A stretch of DNA of 64,000 nt from Xenorhabdus sp. IM139775 (GCF_028598745.1 NZ_JAQRFK010000001.1:61836-125835), one strand, 5' to 3'; positions 10,392 to 20,367 are shown, counted from the first letter of the stretch. Notes: a model not told the origin generated them from the sequence alone. A program made the numbers and translations.

Positions 10392-10567
10392 GATCGAATA
10401 TTGATAATTGTTTAATTCAATATTGATAGGCAACTTTCCCAAAGAAAGATAGTGGGTCATCTATTAAATTGAATGCGTAAGCTTTTAAAATTTAATCAAT
10501 GCCATCGATAAAATAATACGTTATCCTGCGTTTTTGTTGTGTCCAAAAAATACTCAGGAGAAACAGT

Positions 10568-11047
10568 GTGGCTAATATTATTTATATGACTATAAAAGGT
10601 AAAAAACAGGGGCTGATATCGGCCGGATGCTCAACATATGACTCAATAGGAAATAAATACCAGGAAGAGCATAAAGATAAAATATTAGTTTATTCGGTTG
10701 ATCATGATATAAGTCGGGAACAAAACGTCAATCACCAGCCCATAATTATAACAAAACCCATTGACAAATCCTCTCCGCTATTAGGCGTTGCAATATCAAA
10801 TAACGAAAGTTTTCAATGTGATATTGATATATATCGGAACAGTTCGTCAGGAGGACTGGAAAAGTTTTATTCAATAAAATTAACTAACGCCACCATAAAA
10901 AATATTTCAATACACTATCCCAACTCACTCAGTCACAATGATATGCAACCATATGAGAGTATAACTATTTCATATGATAGCATAACGTGGACACATCATA
11001 TGGCAGGAACATCCGGTTACAGTATAAGAGAAGATAATGTATTTTAA
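10568..11047 (+). CDS. hcp: Orphan Hcp, T6SS tube protein (Hcp family different from the operon copy)
   Basis: Hexameric ring protein that builds the T6SS inner tube and can carry small effectors in its lumen; 159 aa. It begins MANIIYMTIKGKKQGLISAGC and contains NVNHQPI, IDKSSPLLGVAISN and WTHHMAGTSGYSIRED, the hallmarks of the enterobacterial Hcp1 family. The start is GTG at 10568 after an AGGAG box. It has no C-terminal toxin extension. It is outside the main operon, on the opposite strand, and convergent with a putative immunity gene. Its sequence is clearly unlike the operon Hcp at 20430-20915, so this is a second subfamily, possibly dedicated to the neighbouring effector. Confidence 0.9.
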   Translation: MANIIYMTIKGKKQGLISAGCSTYDSIGNKYQEEHKDKILVYSVDHDISREQNVNHQPIIITKPIDKSSPLLGVAISNNESFQCDIDIYRNSSSGGLEKFYSIKLTNATIKNISIHYPNSLSHNDMQPYESITISYDSITWTHHMAGTSGYSIREDNVF

Positions 11048-11084
11048 TCTCTTATGGGAGAATTCTCTGCCGCCGGCCCATTTT

Positions 11085-11507
11085 TTATTTCTTCTCAACT
11101 GAAAACAAAATGGTACGTTTAGTACCATTTTGTTTTATAGTGATTATTATGTCATCTTTTTGCCAACGTTCATCACCCCAGTATTGGTCGTAATATTTTC
11201 CGAATCCCATATTCTCAACATATTTTATTAGTTCGGTTTCACTATCTAAATTAACATTTGAAAAAACAATATCGTTAGTCATTGTTGATGTACCATCAGG
11301 AGAATCATAGAGTATGATGTAATCATTTGAAATTAAAGGAATATGTTTAATTTCATCAAAGGTAAACATATTGTAATAAATGAAATTTTTTTTTGTATAT
11401 GACAAATTAACATTTGCAAGTGACATAAAAAAAATCACTACACAACCAATGAAAATGGATATGAAAACAAGGATTCTTATAAAACTACTCAAGCGTAATC
11501 CCGGCAT
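11085..11507 (-). CDS. Small membrane protein, putative immunity protein
   Basis: 140 aa. One membrane segment near the N-terminus (FIRILVFISIFIGCVVIFFMSL, residues about 9-30) is followed by a 110-residue soluble part that would face the periplasm. I do not recognise the family. The start overlaps the end of the upstream gene by 23 bp, so the two are translationally coupled, as is common for effector/immunity pairs. The low G+C differs from the core genes. A membrane anchor with a periplasmic domain suggests neutralisation of an effector acting in the periplasm. This is inference from layout, not from sequence similarity. Confidence 0.5.
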   Translation of the reverse strand: MPGLRLSSFIRILVFISIFIGCVVIFFMSLANVNLSYTKKNFIYYNMFTFDEIKHIPLISNDYIILYDSPDGTSTMTNDIVFSNVNLDSETELIKYVENMGFGKYYDQYWGDERWQKDDIIITIKQNGTKRTILFSVEKK

Positions 11508-12174
11508 ATTCCTTACCTATGTTAACATAAGCTAAGTCGCTAATAAGTATTAAATCTTGGCCTTTTTTGATGTCACTGATGGGGGATATGGTATTTAAAA
11601 AACCAGGCAGAGACGTATGATAAGGCTTGGCATTATTGGGGTATTTTTCCGGATCGGGAAATAATAATGGCTTAAAAATTTTATTCTTATATTTACCTAT
11701 AGGTCCATAATAATCCCATCGCTTAAAGGCTTTTTCTTTACTGACGACGCCTAACTGTGGCAAGTAATCAATGCCATTCACAGCCCGATAAAAACCCAGT
11801 AAATTAGAGGCTAAATCTTCACCACTATAACCACTGTCTGTCACCCAATTAAACGGAAAAGAATCTTGGTAGGATTCAAATGAATGAGTTGTATACATCA
11901 TAATAGTCAGAGCGACTCTTTTTTTATCATGCAATGATAAATTTTCCCTGACTTGCCACCTTGTTTTTATAGATGTTCCATTTCTACGTCCTTTCCCCAT
12001 ATATTGGACATATCTAACAATAAAGTACCTGTCTCTGGTACATCTATCAGCGCCTTTATTTATCGCTGCCATAAGTAATCTGGCATCATCACCTTGAGCA
12101 TGCCCCAAATCTACCCACCCTAACTTCTCTGTATAAACCAGTCTTCCTTTTTCTATATCAGACCTTGTAGTCAT
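11485..12174 (-). CDS. Putative T6SS effector (DUF4056-like)
   Basis: 229 aa, no signal peptide and no membrane segment. Blocks such as WVDLGHAQGDDARLL (about residue 20) and HSFESYQDSFPFNWVTDSGYSGEDLASNLLG (residues about 110-145, quoted in parts only) resemble, from memory, DUF4056 proteins. These have a D-x-x-H near the start and an S-x-E-D-L-x-S-N-L-L-G motif. The conserved His and Asp/Glu could form a catalytic site; that is a guess. It sits between the orphan hcp and clpV and is coupled to a small membrane protein, so a T6SS effector role is plausible. It could also be a housekeeping hydrolase brought in with the island. Confidence 0.45.
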   Translation of the reverse strand: MTTRSDIEKGRLVYTEKLGWVDLGHAQGDDARLLMAAINKGADRCTRDRYFIVRYVQYMGKGRRNGTSIKTRWQVRENLSLHDKKRVALTIMMYTTHSFESYQDSFPFNWVTDSGYSGEDLASNLLGFYRAVNGIDYLPQLGVVSKEKAFKRWDYYGPIGKYKNKIFKPLLFPDPEKYPNNAKPYHTSLPGFLNTISPISDIKKGQDLILISDLAYVNIGKEYAGITLE

Positions 12175-12506
12175 AAAACCTCCTGTAATTATTAGGCTTG
12201 ATTAGGTGAGCCGTATGAAAATATGGGTTCACGCACGTTCAACTATTATTTTACAGAATAGAATTATCTACGGTGCCCGTAAAGCTTGTTCATTGAGAAG
12301 TGGGAAAAAAACACGGTTTCTTCCTATCAAATTTTATTTCGGCCTCGCTGTTTTCTTTCGTTTTTTTACTTGAATGTGAAAACTGCCACATCTAATCATT
12401 GATAAATATATCTATATGTCACTGATAAACGTCAGGTTGTAGCCCGCAAGACAAAAACAGTTGATTATCTTTCTGCGTCACAGGGAGATAATCAATGTAT
12501 CTGACC
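12175..12506. other. Non-coding gap between clpV and the putative effector gene
   Basis: 332 bp, AT-rich. It must carry the promoter of the effector/immunity unit next to 12175-12300. The part near clpV holds a degenerate ERIC-like repeat (listed separately). No open frame or RNA gene could be supported. Confidence 0.6.
12431..12495 (+). repeat. Degenerate ERIC-like repeat, copy A
   Basis: Shares AAACGTCA-GGTTG and CCGCAAGACAAAA with copy C at 47599-47702. It ends in an imperfect hairpin TTGATTATC...GGGAGATAATCAA. The right end is eroded into the clpV stop region. Confidence 0.6.
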
Positions 12507-15167
12507 TCAGTCCATAAACCGGAACTGAAATTCACCTTGTTTGAGAGAAACTTGCAGTTGACGATATTGTTGATCATTCGCGTTGGCAGAGAGCAAAAGT
12601 TGGCTGATCTGGGGTAGCAACGAGTTGGTCAGGATGGCATCGACCATACGGCCACCCGATTCGATTTCGGTACATCGTTCAACAATAAACGCAATCAGGG
12701 CATCATCAAATGTTGCGACAATATCATGATTTTCCAGTAAACGTTTTTTGATTCGGTCTAATTGCAGATAAACAATGCTTGCCATCACCTTATCGCTCAA
12801 CGGATAGTAGGGAATCACGATCAAACGGCCTAATAAGGCGGCAGGAAATACATGCAGCAGGGGGTTTCGCAGGGCGGTGGTCAGTTTTTCTGGATCTGGC
12901 GTGGAATTCTGTTGTAAATAGAGCGAACTGACTAAATCCGCGCCAACATTGGATGTCAGGATGATAATCGTGTTGCGAAAATCAATGTGGCGGCCTTCAC
13001 CATCTTCCATCCAACCTTTGTCGAAGACCTGAAAGAAAATTTCATGTACATCAGAATGGGCTTTTTCAATTTCATCCAGTAATACCACACTGTAGGGGCG
13101 TCGCCGCACGGCTTCGGTCAATACTCCGCCTTCACCATAGCCTACATATCCCGGCGGAGCACCTTTCAACGTCGATACCGTATGCGCTTCCTGAAATTCA
13201 CTCATATTGATGGTAATCAGATTTTGCTCCCCACCATACAAGGTTTCTGCCAGTGCCAGCGCGGTTTCAGTCTTACCGACACCGGAAGGGCCGCAGAGCA
13301 TGAACACGCCGACGGGTTTATTGGGATCATCCAATTTGGCGCGTGAGGTGCGGACCCGTTTCGCAATTAATTCCAAAGCATGGTATTGCCCGATGACACG
13401 TTGGTTAAGGGTATCCGCCAAGTGCAGTACCGCATCAATTTCGTCTTTTACCATGCGGCTCAGCGGGATACCCGTCCAGTCTGATATCACGGCAGAAACA
13501 ACATTGCTGTCTACCGAAGCAAAAATCAGCGGATTCTCTCCTTGCCGCGTTTTTAACTGTTGTTGTAATGCCAGCAGCTCAGCATGCCGGGCATTAATAT
13601 CATCATGTTGCTGTTCATGAAGGGGCTGTTCATGAATTGACTGTCCATGCAGTTGGGCTTGCAGTTGGATAATGTTATCCGTCAGTGCGCGTTCTTGTTG
13701 CCAGCGATTTTCCAACTCAATCCGCTGTTCTTCTAATATGGCCAGCTCATTGAGGATGATGCCTGATCGTTGCGGGTTGCCGATGCCGACTTTTGCTTCC
13801 CGTTCAACAATGTCTAATTCAATCTTCAACGCCTCAATGTGATGCCGGCAATTTTCCAACTGAGGGGGTTCGGCGTGTTGGCTAATGGCAACTCTGGCAC
13901 AGGCAGTATCCAGCAAAGCCACGGCCTTGTCTGGCAACTGACGGGCCGGAATATAGCGGTGGGAGAGACGTACCGCAGCGTCAACAGCTTCATCCAATAA
14001 CAGGACACGGTGATGATTTTCCAGCGTTCTGACCAGACTACGCAGCATCAAAAGGGCTTTGGTTTCATCGGGTTCATGAATTTGGACAACCTGAAAACGA
14101 CGGGTGAGGGCAGGATCTTTTTCAATATATTTCTTGTATTCTGACCACGTGGTTGCCCCAAGTGTGCGTAACTGACCTCGTGCCAATGCGGGTTTCAGTA
14201 AATTGGCCGCATCACCGGTTCCCTGTTGTCCGCCTGCACCTATCAGGGTATGGATCTCATCAATAAACAGAATGATGGGGATCGGGCTGGATTGCACTTC
14301 ATCAATGACTTTGCGCAAGCGGGATTCAAATTCGCCCCTGATCCCGGCGCCAGCTTGTAACATGCCAATATCCAGTAACCAAAGTTGGACATTTTGCAGG
14401 GGAGGAGGAACCTCGCCGGCGGCGATCCGCAGAGCCAGCCCTTCAATGACGGCGGTCTTTCCCACCCCGGCTTCGCCGGTCAACAAGGGGTTATTTTGCC
14501 GGCGGCGCATCAGAATATCGATAATCTGGCGGATCTCTTCATCACGCCCTGATACCGGGTCAATATCACCATTACGCGCCCGGTCGGTTAAATCTTGCCC
14601 ATATTGCCGCAGGGCACTCTCAGCGGTGGATTGTTTTGTAGGATGGGAATGGTCGGGGGATAGATGGGGGGAGCGTTCACTCTCTTGTGCTTCATCGCTG
14701 CTGCCACAGATAGCGTTGAAATTATCGACCAGCGTATCTGCATTGATCTGTTCAAACTGTGGGGAAATGGCTTTCAGGGTATTGCGCAGATTGAAGGTTT
14801 TTAACATGCCAATCAGCCAATGTGCACTACGGATTTTGTCAACGCCAAATTTCAATGAACCATACACCCAAGCACGTTCTACGGCACTGTCAATATGTTC
14901 GGAGAGATCAGAGATCGCACTGGCACCGCGTGGCAGGCGATCCAGCGCGGCAATGATATCTTTTGTCAGCGTGGCCTCATCCAATGCAAAGTAACGGATA
15001 ATCGATTGTAAGTCACTGTTTTGCTGCTGCATGAGCTGATGTAGCCAATGTACCAACTCCACATAAGGATTACTGCGCAATTTGCAGAAAGTGGTGGCCT
15101 GTTCCAGTGAGGTGAATAGGACACGATTGAGCTTACCAAAGAGCACAGAACGACTGATTTCTGACAT
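12507..15167 (-). CDS. tssH: TssH/ClpV, T6SS sheath-recycling AAA+ ATPase
   Basis: Cytoplasmic unfoldase, 886 aa, that disassembles the contracted TssBC sheath. It has a Clp N domain (residues about 1-150) and a first AAA+ domain with Walker A GEAGVGKTA and Walker B LFIDEIHTL. A coiled-coil middle domain (residues about 410-530) follows, then a second AAA+ domain with GPSGVGKTE and VLLDEIEKAH. The middle domain contains a 15-bp x3 repeat (13611-13655). It is the last gene of the long minus-strand T6SS operon, 43 bp after tssG. An ERIC-like repeat adjoins its 3' end. Confidence 0.95.
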   Translation of the reverse strand: MSEISRSVLFGKLNRVLFTSLEQATTFCKLRSNPYVELVHWLHQLMQQQNSDLQSIIRYFALDEATLTKDIIAALDRLPRGASAISDLSEHIDSAVERAWVYGSLKFGVDKIRSAHWLIGMLKTFNLRNTLKAISPQFEQINADTLVDNFNAICGSSDEAQESERSPHLSPDHSHPTKQSTAESALRQYGQDLTDRARNGDIDPVSGRDEEIRQIIDILMRRRQNNPLLTGEAGVGKTAVIEGLALRIAAGEVPPPLQNVQLWLLDIGMLQAGAGIRGEFESRLRKVIDEVQSSPIPIILFIDEIHTLIGAGGQQGTGDAANLLKPALARGQLRTLGATTWSEYKKYIEKDPALTRRFQVVQIHEPDETKALLMLRSLVRTLENHHRVLLLDEAVDAAVRLSHRYIPARQLPDKAVALLDTACARVAISQHAEPPQLENCRHHIEALKIELDIVEREAKVGIGNPQRSGIILNELAILEEQRIELENRWQQERALTDNIIQLQAQLHGQSIHEQPLHEQQHDDINARHAELLALQQQLKTRQGENPLIFASVDSNVVSAVISDWTGIPLSRMVKDEIDAVLHLADTLNQRVIGQYHALELIAKRVRTSRAKLDDPNKPVGVFMLCGPSGVGKTETALALAETLYGGEQNLITINMSEFQEAHTVSTLKGAPPGYVGYGEGGVLTEAVRRRPYSVVLLDEIEKAHSDVHEIFFQVFDKGWMEDGEGRHIDFRNTIIILTSNVGADLVSSLYLQQNSTPDPEKLTTALRNPLLHVFPAALLGRLIVIPYYPLSDKVMASIVYLQLDRIKKRLLENHDIVATFDDALIAFIVERCTEIESGGRMVDAILTNSLLPQISQLLLSANANDQQYRQLQVSLKQGEFQFRFMD
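13611..13655 (+). repeat. 15-bp x3 tandem repeat inside clpV
   Basis: Units CTGTTCATGAAGGGG, CTGTTCATGAATTGA and CTGTCCATGCAGTTG. On the coding strand they encode a Gln/His/Glu-rich five-residue period (QSIHE QPLHE QQH) in the middle-domain coiled coil. In frame, so copy-number change would not truncate the protein. Confidence 0.85.
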
Positions 15168-15210
15168 AACTCTATAACCCGCAATAAGTGGTGTTGATGG
15201 GAAATCGTGA

Positions 15211-16278
15211 TTAATTCATTTGGGAAGATTCTGGGCTGTAGATTAAGTCATCATAATGGGTGGTTTTTTGCACTTTTCCCAGCCAGCTATTTAGACCCAA
15301 TTGCACCGTTTCTGACAGATACATTTCTGTTATGTCCGATTTATCAAGTATCAACCGAATATCCCACACATATTCAATACCTAAGTATTGGTCAACCCAA
15401 TCACGCACTTGTCGGGATTTCGGCTGTCCGGGCAGAAATTTGTCATACTCTGCACGCGTGAGTGGCCCTAACTCAATACGGAATTTATGCTGAATATCGT
15501 ATACTGCGATGCCTAAAATTGCCGATTTGCCTAAACAGGGAATATGACGTCCTGCTGCCAACCGAGCCTGATCCTGAGTTTCGGTTTTCAGCCATTGTGG
15601 AACATTTTGGACAATTCTGACGGGCACCTTGAAATAAAAGAGCAATATTTTCCTCAATCCTTCCGCACTATGTCCTTGACGGGAAAGATGACCAGACAAA
15701 GCGTAACGGGCATGGCTGCTGATACGATTGCCATTCGCCGCATTGATCTCCTGTTGAGCCGGTAATCCCATGCCTGTCAGGCAAGCCAGATAATGACAGA
15801 ATTTCTGATCTTCGGGTCGATCTAATGACGAAGTGGGCTGGGCATTGGCCCAAGCCCGATAGAACAGGAGTATCAGTCGATGATGGAATAAATTGGCAAA
15901 GTCACCCAACGTGGGATCTTGATAATTATATTTCCGTGAATAGGCATATTCAGTCAGGTGTAACGGTAATGGTCCATTGGGGCCAAATAAGCCGAAGCTA
16001 TAAATAAGGATTTCATATAACTCTGAATTTTTTAGCTGATGGGCTTTGGATATTGTGGAAGGTGCGAAGGCCATTGACGCTTCTTGTCCCAAACGTAAAG
16101 GCTCGTATCGTGGTAATGGGGCTGTTCCCAACCGATAATACTTGCCCGATTGGGCATCAATGCGACGCAAGGTTTGAAAGAGATCAAATTGCCAAGGAGC
16201 CTGAGCGAGTTGTTGCCAGAAATACGTTGGTAAGCGGCATACACGATGAATGGCAATGACATCTGTCTTCATATTCAT
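15211..16278 (-). CDS. tssG: TssG, T6SS baseplate wedge protein
   Basis: 355-aa ImpH/VasB family protein. With TssE, TssF and TssK it forms the cytoplasmic baseplate wedge. Family landmarks seen are FFQTLRRID-type text (FDLFQTLRRIDAQSGKYYRLG, residues about 30-50), PSTISKAHQLKN, and the central FGLFGPNGPLPLHLTEYAY block near residue 95. It starts 52 bp after tssF. The C-terminus WLGKVQKT is typical. Nothing odd is seen. Confidence 0.93.
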   Translation of the reverse strand: MNMKTDVIAIHRVCRLPTYFWQQLAQAPWQFDLFQTLRRIDAQSGKYYRLGTAPLPRYEPLRLGQEASMAFAPSTISKAHQLKNSELYEILIYSFGLFGPNGPLPLHLTEYAYSRKYNYQDPTLGDFANLFHHRLILLFYRAWANAQPTSSLDRPEDQKFCHYLACLTGMGLPAQQEINAANGNRISSHARYALSGHLSRQGHSAEGLRKILLFYFKVPVRIVQNVPQWLKTETQDQARLAAGRHIPCLGKSAILGIAVYDIQHKFRIELGPLTRAEYDKFLPGQPKSRQVRDWVDQYLGIEYVWDIRLILDKSDITEMYLSETVQLGLNSWLGKVQKTTHYDDLIYSPESSQMN

Positions 16279-16330
16279 TTATTCCCACCCTTTGTTAAGT
16301 TGTTACTGGGCTGGCTTGTTCACTCAACGC

Positions 16331-18202
16331 TCATATCAATTTCTTGTTGCCCATACGGGCAGGCCAGAAGCCGATCTGCCCCCGTTGCTGGCTGTGCAGG
16401 GTCATTTCAGTAAAAGCGTTCATGGTGACCAGCCGCGAGAATAATTTTTCCAGCACACTGCCTAAAAGCCAAGGGCTGGTGCCGGCAAATTCTTGCTCAT
16501 CAACGTCGAGTTTAATGCTGACACCACGGGCAAAAACGATAGGTCCCGCTCCGGATACCCGACGATAGACTTCTTTTAATGCGCAGTGGCGTATGCCATT
16601 AATTTGACGCACGACGGCGGGTTCAGCAAGATCGGCATAGAGACGCAATAATTGTCGTAGTGCCTGAGTGCCCTCTTGATCTTGATCGATAAAATTCATG
16701 TAATTCATCTGCAATTGGCTGATTAATTTCCATGATATTGAACCTTCTGCCAGCGCAGGACGCGGGATCGTCGGCCTTTTGATAAACCCAATTTGACTGA
16801 TGGGGATGGAATCCAGCATAACAAAGCTATCGATATCCTGTTGTCGCAACATGACGGGTAAATCCCGGTTAGTGCACATCACGTCGGCACTCAGGTATTT
16901 TAACGCGTTGGGCCAGGGGGAATGATGTTCATCAACAATTGAGATAAAGGCTTCTGTGCCGATATAGCTGGTGCGGGTGCCATAATGGTGAGCATGTTCA
17001 GACAAGATGCGCGGATCCCGGCGCAGTGAGAAATAAGCGCCGTAATTGCCGTTGTCATCGCTGTTGGTTGACCAGAAAGGGCGAAATAGACATTCTTGTC
17101 TATGTTGTGCATCGACACCATGCAGGCGTTGCACGGAAAAAATTTCGTAATCCAGCGGGCGGATATTATCCACGACCAGATGATATTCATTGCTACTTTC
17201 ATCCACCGTGACCCGCTCAGTCGTTTTGGGAAATAAATTAATCACCGGCGTACAGTTCAACGCCAGATAGGAAGTATCGATCAGGCTCTCTAAGCTGCTA
17301 TCGATTTTGTTCAGGAGCAGGATAAGCTCGAATTCCGTCTCGTTCTTGGTTTCCTTGAGCAAAGATTGCATACCACGAATACTGAAAAACTGGAAACGAA
17401 CGGGAAAGGCGAAATATTCTTGAACTTGACGATATCCACTAAAATTACGGGGATCATTGGGCAATAGCGCCTGATCGTCATCAAACCCTTCATGATGTGG
17501 AGAAATATCAGGCAATGCCAAATATTGCGGCGTTTCGCCCGGCGTGTGGCATACCATACCGACAGAATGTTCCATCATCAGTTCCAGCAATTTCTGGGAC
17601 TGAATATCCGGCCCTGAAAGGAAAAAGGTCAGTTTATTGATATCCAAATCGTGGAGAAAAAACTTTCCGTTACAGGCAAGACGAATGCGTAATGCACTGA
17701 CAGCGCCATATTGATGAAGATTTAATCCCATCAGGGGAATGTTGGCCGGGATCTTGCCCAGCTCCACTTTTTGCAGCTTAAGAGGCTGTAAAACGACATC
17801 CTGAGTGGTGGAATATTGTAAAGTAATCCCGTCGTTCTTCAGTGATTGACAAAACATAACCGTGCCGCGTGGCACCCGAAAACCGTGGCTGATATCGCCT
17901 TTGCTCATATCTGGCCGGAGTTCTGTAATGGCCATTGAAGGCGTAGGGGCCAGATAGTTGGGATAAAGCATTTCTAATAAATGCTGGGAAAAATGTTGAA
18001 ATTCGGCATCCATTTTTAATTGAATGCGGGAAGTCAAGAAAGCGAATCCTTCTATCAGACGTTCAACGTAGGGGTCGGTAACTTCAATGCCGTGCATGCC
18101 CAAACGATTGGCAATTTTGGGATAGCGTTCAGCAAATTCTTTGCCCATTTCACGTAAATACATCAACTCGCGGTTATAATATTTCAGCAATTTATCCATC
18201 AC
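16331..18202 (-). CDS. tssF: TssF, T6SS baseplate wedge protein
   Basis: 623-aa ImpG/VasA family protein of the baseplate wedge. It begins MMDKLLKYYNRELMYLREMGKEFAERYPKIA, the characteristic TssF N-terminus, followed by DPYVERLIEGFAFLTSRIQLKMD. The C-terminus carries the conserved LGSVLEKLFSRLVTMNAFTEMTL. The start is 15 bp after the tssE stop. Typical length (about 580-630 aa). Confidence 0.94.
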   Translation of the reverse strand: MMDKLLKYYNRELMYLREMGKEFAERYPKIANRLGMHGIEVTDPYVERLIEGFAFLTSRIQLKMDAEFQHFSQHLLEMLYPNYLAPTPSMAITELRPDMSKGDISHGFRVPRGTVMFCQSLKNDGITLQYSTTQDVVLQPLKLQKVELGKIPANIPLMGLNLHQYGAVSALRIRLACNGKFFLHDLDINKLTFFLSGPDIQSQKLLELMMEHSVGMVCHTPGETPQYLALPDISPHHEGFDDDQALLPNDPRNFSGYRQVQEYFAFPVRFQFFSIRGMQSLLKETKNETEFELILLLNKIDSSLESLIDTSYLALNCTPVINLFPKTTERVTVDESSNEYHLVVDNIRPLDYEIFSVQRLHGVDAQHRQECLFRPFWSTNSDDNGNYGAYFSLRRDPRILSEHAHHYGTRTSYIGTEAFISIVDEHHSPWPNALKYLSADVMCTNRDLPVMLRQQDIDSFVMLDSIPISQIGFIKRPTIPRPALAEGSISWKLISQLQMNYMNFIDQDQEGTQALRQLLRLYADLAEPAVVRQINGIRHCALKEVYRRVSGAGPIVFARGVSIKLDVDEQEFAGTSPWLLGSVLEKLFSRLVTMNAFTEMTLHSQQRGQIGFWPARMGNKKLI

Positions 18203-18217
18203 GTTTCCCTTATATTT

Positions 18218-18772
18218 TTATCCGGCTTCTTTCATGCTGAAATAACCGAGTTCTAAATCGATATCACTGCGAAACAGGAACTCTATTGGCCAGGGGATAC
18301 ACCATAAAAACCCTTTTATTTCGATAGATAATATATTGTACATAGACAATGATTTGATGTCAGAAATGCAATTGACTTGCAGTTCATTGGGAATAATACG
18401 GGGTTCAAAAATATGAATGGCTTTAATGATTTTATTTTGGATATCATGCCATTCGATATCAGATATATTTTTACCTGCTAATGGCGCGATGCCGAAATTA
18501 TAAGTGGAATGTTGTATTTCAGGGAGGAAATAAAGAATTTCATCAGGTTCTTTATTAATGCTGTTAAGTAACCACTGTAAATCCCGTAGTACATTTTGGC
18601 GAAAGGCTCTGTGTGATAATAAATAGTTGCTAACGGCTTCTTTATTTTCGTCAGGCTCATGGTCAGTCAGCCGGTCAAGTAAAGAAGATTGCATTCTGTC
18701 CCTGGCAGTTATCCGTGCAGGAATCTTGCGGGAATGATAACCACCATGTAATAAAGTGATATTGTCTTTCAT
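18218..18772 (-). CDS. tssE: TssE, gp25-like T6SS baseplate protein
   Basis: 184-aa homologue of phage T4 gp25, which couples the baseplate to the sheath. RDRMQSSLLDRLTDHEP and VLRDLQWLLNSINK (around residue 80) are the family motifs. The C-terminus, with IEIKGFLWCIPWPIEFLFRSDIDLE, matches the usual L-P-x-x-F-R-S-x-I-D end. It is low in G+C compared with the neighbours. It is followed by tssF at 15 bp. Confidence 0.88.
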   Translation of the reverse strand: MKDNITLLHGGYHSRKIPARITARDRMQSSLLDRLTDHEPDENKEAVSNYLLSHRAFRQNVLRDLQWLLNSINKEPDEILYFLPEIQHSTYNFGIAPLAGKNISDIEWHDIQNKIIKAIHIFEPRIIPNELQVNCISDIKSLSMYNILSIEIKGFLWCIPWPIEFLFRSDIDLELGYFSMKEAG

Positions 18773-18842
18773 TATTTATTCTTATTAGGTATCAGTTATC
18801 GATTAAATGACATTTCAACGTTACCGGACACTTTCTTATTTT

Positions 18843-20336
18843 TTATTTTTTATTTTTTGATGGATTTTGCGTATTTCTATATCGGGTCATTTCTGCTTCA
18901 TAAGAGTGTTGAAAATTTTCACCAAGCAGGGGAGCATTTTGCTCAATTTTTATCATGATCCTCTGATAATCTTTGGTGAAATAATCCCATAAAGCGGCTT
19001 TATAGGTTGATGATAATGATAAGCGGGGAAGATGGCTGGTTTCCCGTGCTTTTTGCTCAATAACTGAAGGCCTGAGGGGTTGTAAAATATCTTTTGTGAC
19101 AGTACGTAATCCTGCAATGATGCCTAATTGATGTGCCTGTAACTCGACTAAAATATCGCGTGTTGCCTGTTCTGGTGGCATAAATCCGGGCATATGATCG
19201 CCGAACATTTGAACCAGCACCGCCTGGCCGGAAGGCAGGAGTTTAAATGGATTGTTGCCATCCGACAGAATCTGGGTTACTCCCGTATCAGTCTCATATT
19301 TCAGCAGCGTGCGGGAAGCGTTAAGCGCGATAATGCCTTGTGATAACTGGCTGAGTAATTTTCCCAATTTATACATTGCATCTTCATCGAATTGTGGGCT
19401 TTGAATATGACTGAGTCCCATACCATCCAGTAAAGCGGCCAAGAGTTTTCCTTCTAATTTAATTTCCTCTTTAACATTATTTACTTGGTGAGGATCAGGC
19501 GAATAGGCAATGGGGTCGATATTCAGACGTTCGGAGGGACTGTAGAAAGGAGGATCTTTGGCACCATATTGATGATTGCAAAACACCGTATCATCCAAGG
19601 CCATCAGCGGTTCAGCATTATCCAGCATCGGGTTGTTTAAGGGAGGATCATTTTTAACTCTTCGTATCGGTTTATCAGAGAATAAAACCAGTGGATCAAT
19701 TTCCTGTTTTTCATCTTGGTTATCAGACGGTTTGCCCTGTTGCAACAAAGTACTGGGCGTACTGTCAGTAAAAATATTCTCTTGCTGGCGATCGGTATCT
19801 GCATTAAACATCGTCACCGGATCAGTGGCTCGGAATTGCAGAGAATCCAGGTCAATCATTGTCTCCATGTGTTCGAGGGGGTTTATTGGATTGCGTTCCT
19901 GCTGCTGTGGAGTTTTTATCAACGGATTATGGTCATTTAATTCCTGAAAGATTTGTTGGGTTCCCAGCGAACGGATAGTTGCCAGTGGTGGCTTGCCCGC
20001 ACTTTGATGGATATTAATGGGGTTGATATTAATAATTTGAATTTGGTAATCGCCGATATTCAATATATCACCGTCACGGACTTCTATTTGGCGATCAGGT
20101 GCCATAGGGAGGGTATTTAACAAAATCTCAGGGGCAGCTCCCCGATTGGTAATACGGCATTCGTCATCGATGGAAATAGATACAACGGCCTGTAAACGCG
20201 CTATAGCTTGCCCTTCATCGGGCAAAACCCAGTTATTATCCGGGCTGCGGCCAATGGTGCCACCGGGTGGGATAAAATCATAACTCAGTTGTTGCGGCTG
20301 GTTTGTACCGGTATTTTTAACAATGGTGAATCGCAT
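18843..20336 (-). CDS. tagH: FHA-domain T6SS accessory protein (TagH/Fha type)
   Basis: 497 aa. The N-terminal FHA phosphothreonine-binding domain has GGTIGRSPDNNWVLPD and a conserved later block (residues about 25-95). A long low-complexity, Asp/Pro-rich linker (about 110-270) leads to a C-terminal type VI FHA domain (about 290-480), where LLDGMGLS and AVLVQMFGDHMPGFMPP are visible. Usually such proteins act with the kinase PpkA and phosphatase PppA in post-translational firing control. Neither gene is in this window, so the domain may serve as a structural adaptor or respond to a kinase elsewhere. Confidence 0.88.
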   Translation of the reverse strand: MRFTIVKNTGTNQPQQLSYDFIPPGGTIGRSPDNNWVLPDEGQAIARLQAVVSISIDDECRITNRGAAPEILLNTLPMAPDRQIEVRDGDILNIGDYQIQIININPINIHQSAGKPPLATIRSLGTQQIFQELNDHNPLIKTPQQQERNPINPLEHMETMIDLDSLQFRATDPVTMFNADTDRQQENIFTDSTPSTLLQQGKPSDNQDEKQEIDPLVLFSDKPIRRVKNDPPLNNPMLDNAEPLMALDDTVFCNHQYGAKDPPFYSPSERLNIDPIAYSPDPHQVNNVKEEIKLEGKLLAALLDGMGLSHIQSPQFDEDAMYKLGKLLSQLSQGIIALNASRTLLKYETDTGVTQILSDGNNPFKLLPSGQAVLVQMFGDHMPGFMPPEQATRDILVELQAHQLGIIAGLRTVTKDILQPLRPSVIEQKARETSHLPRLSLSSTYKAALWDYFTKDYQRIMIKIEQNAPLLGENFQHSYEAEMTRYRNTQNPSKNKK

Positions 20337-20367
20337 AATGATGGATGCCTATTGTTGGTTGGTGGAA

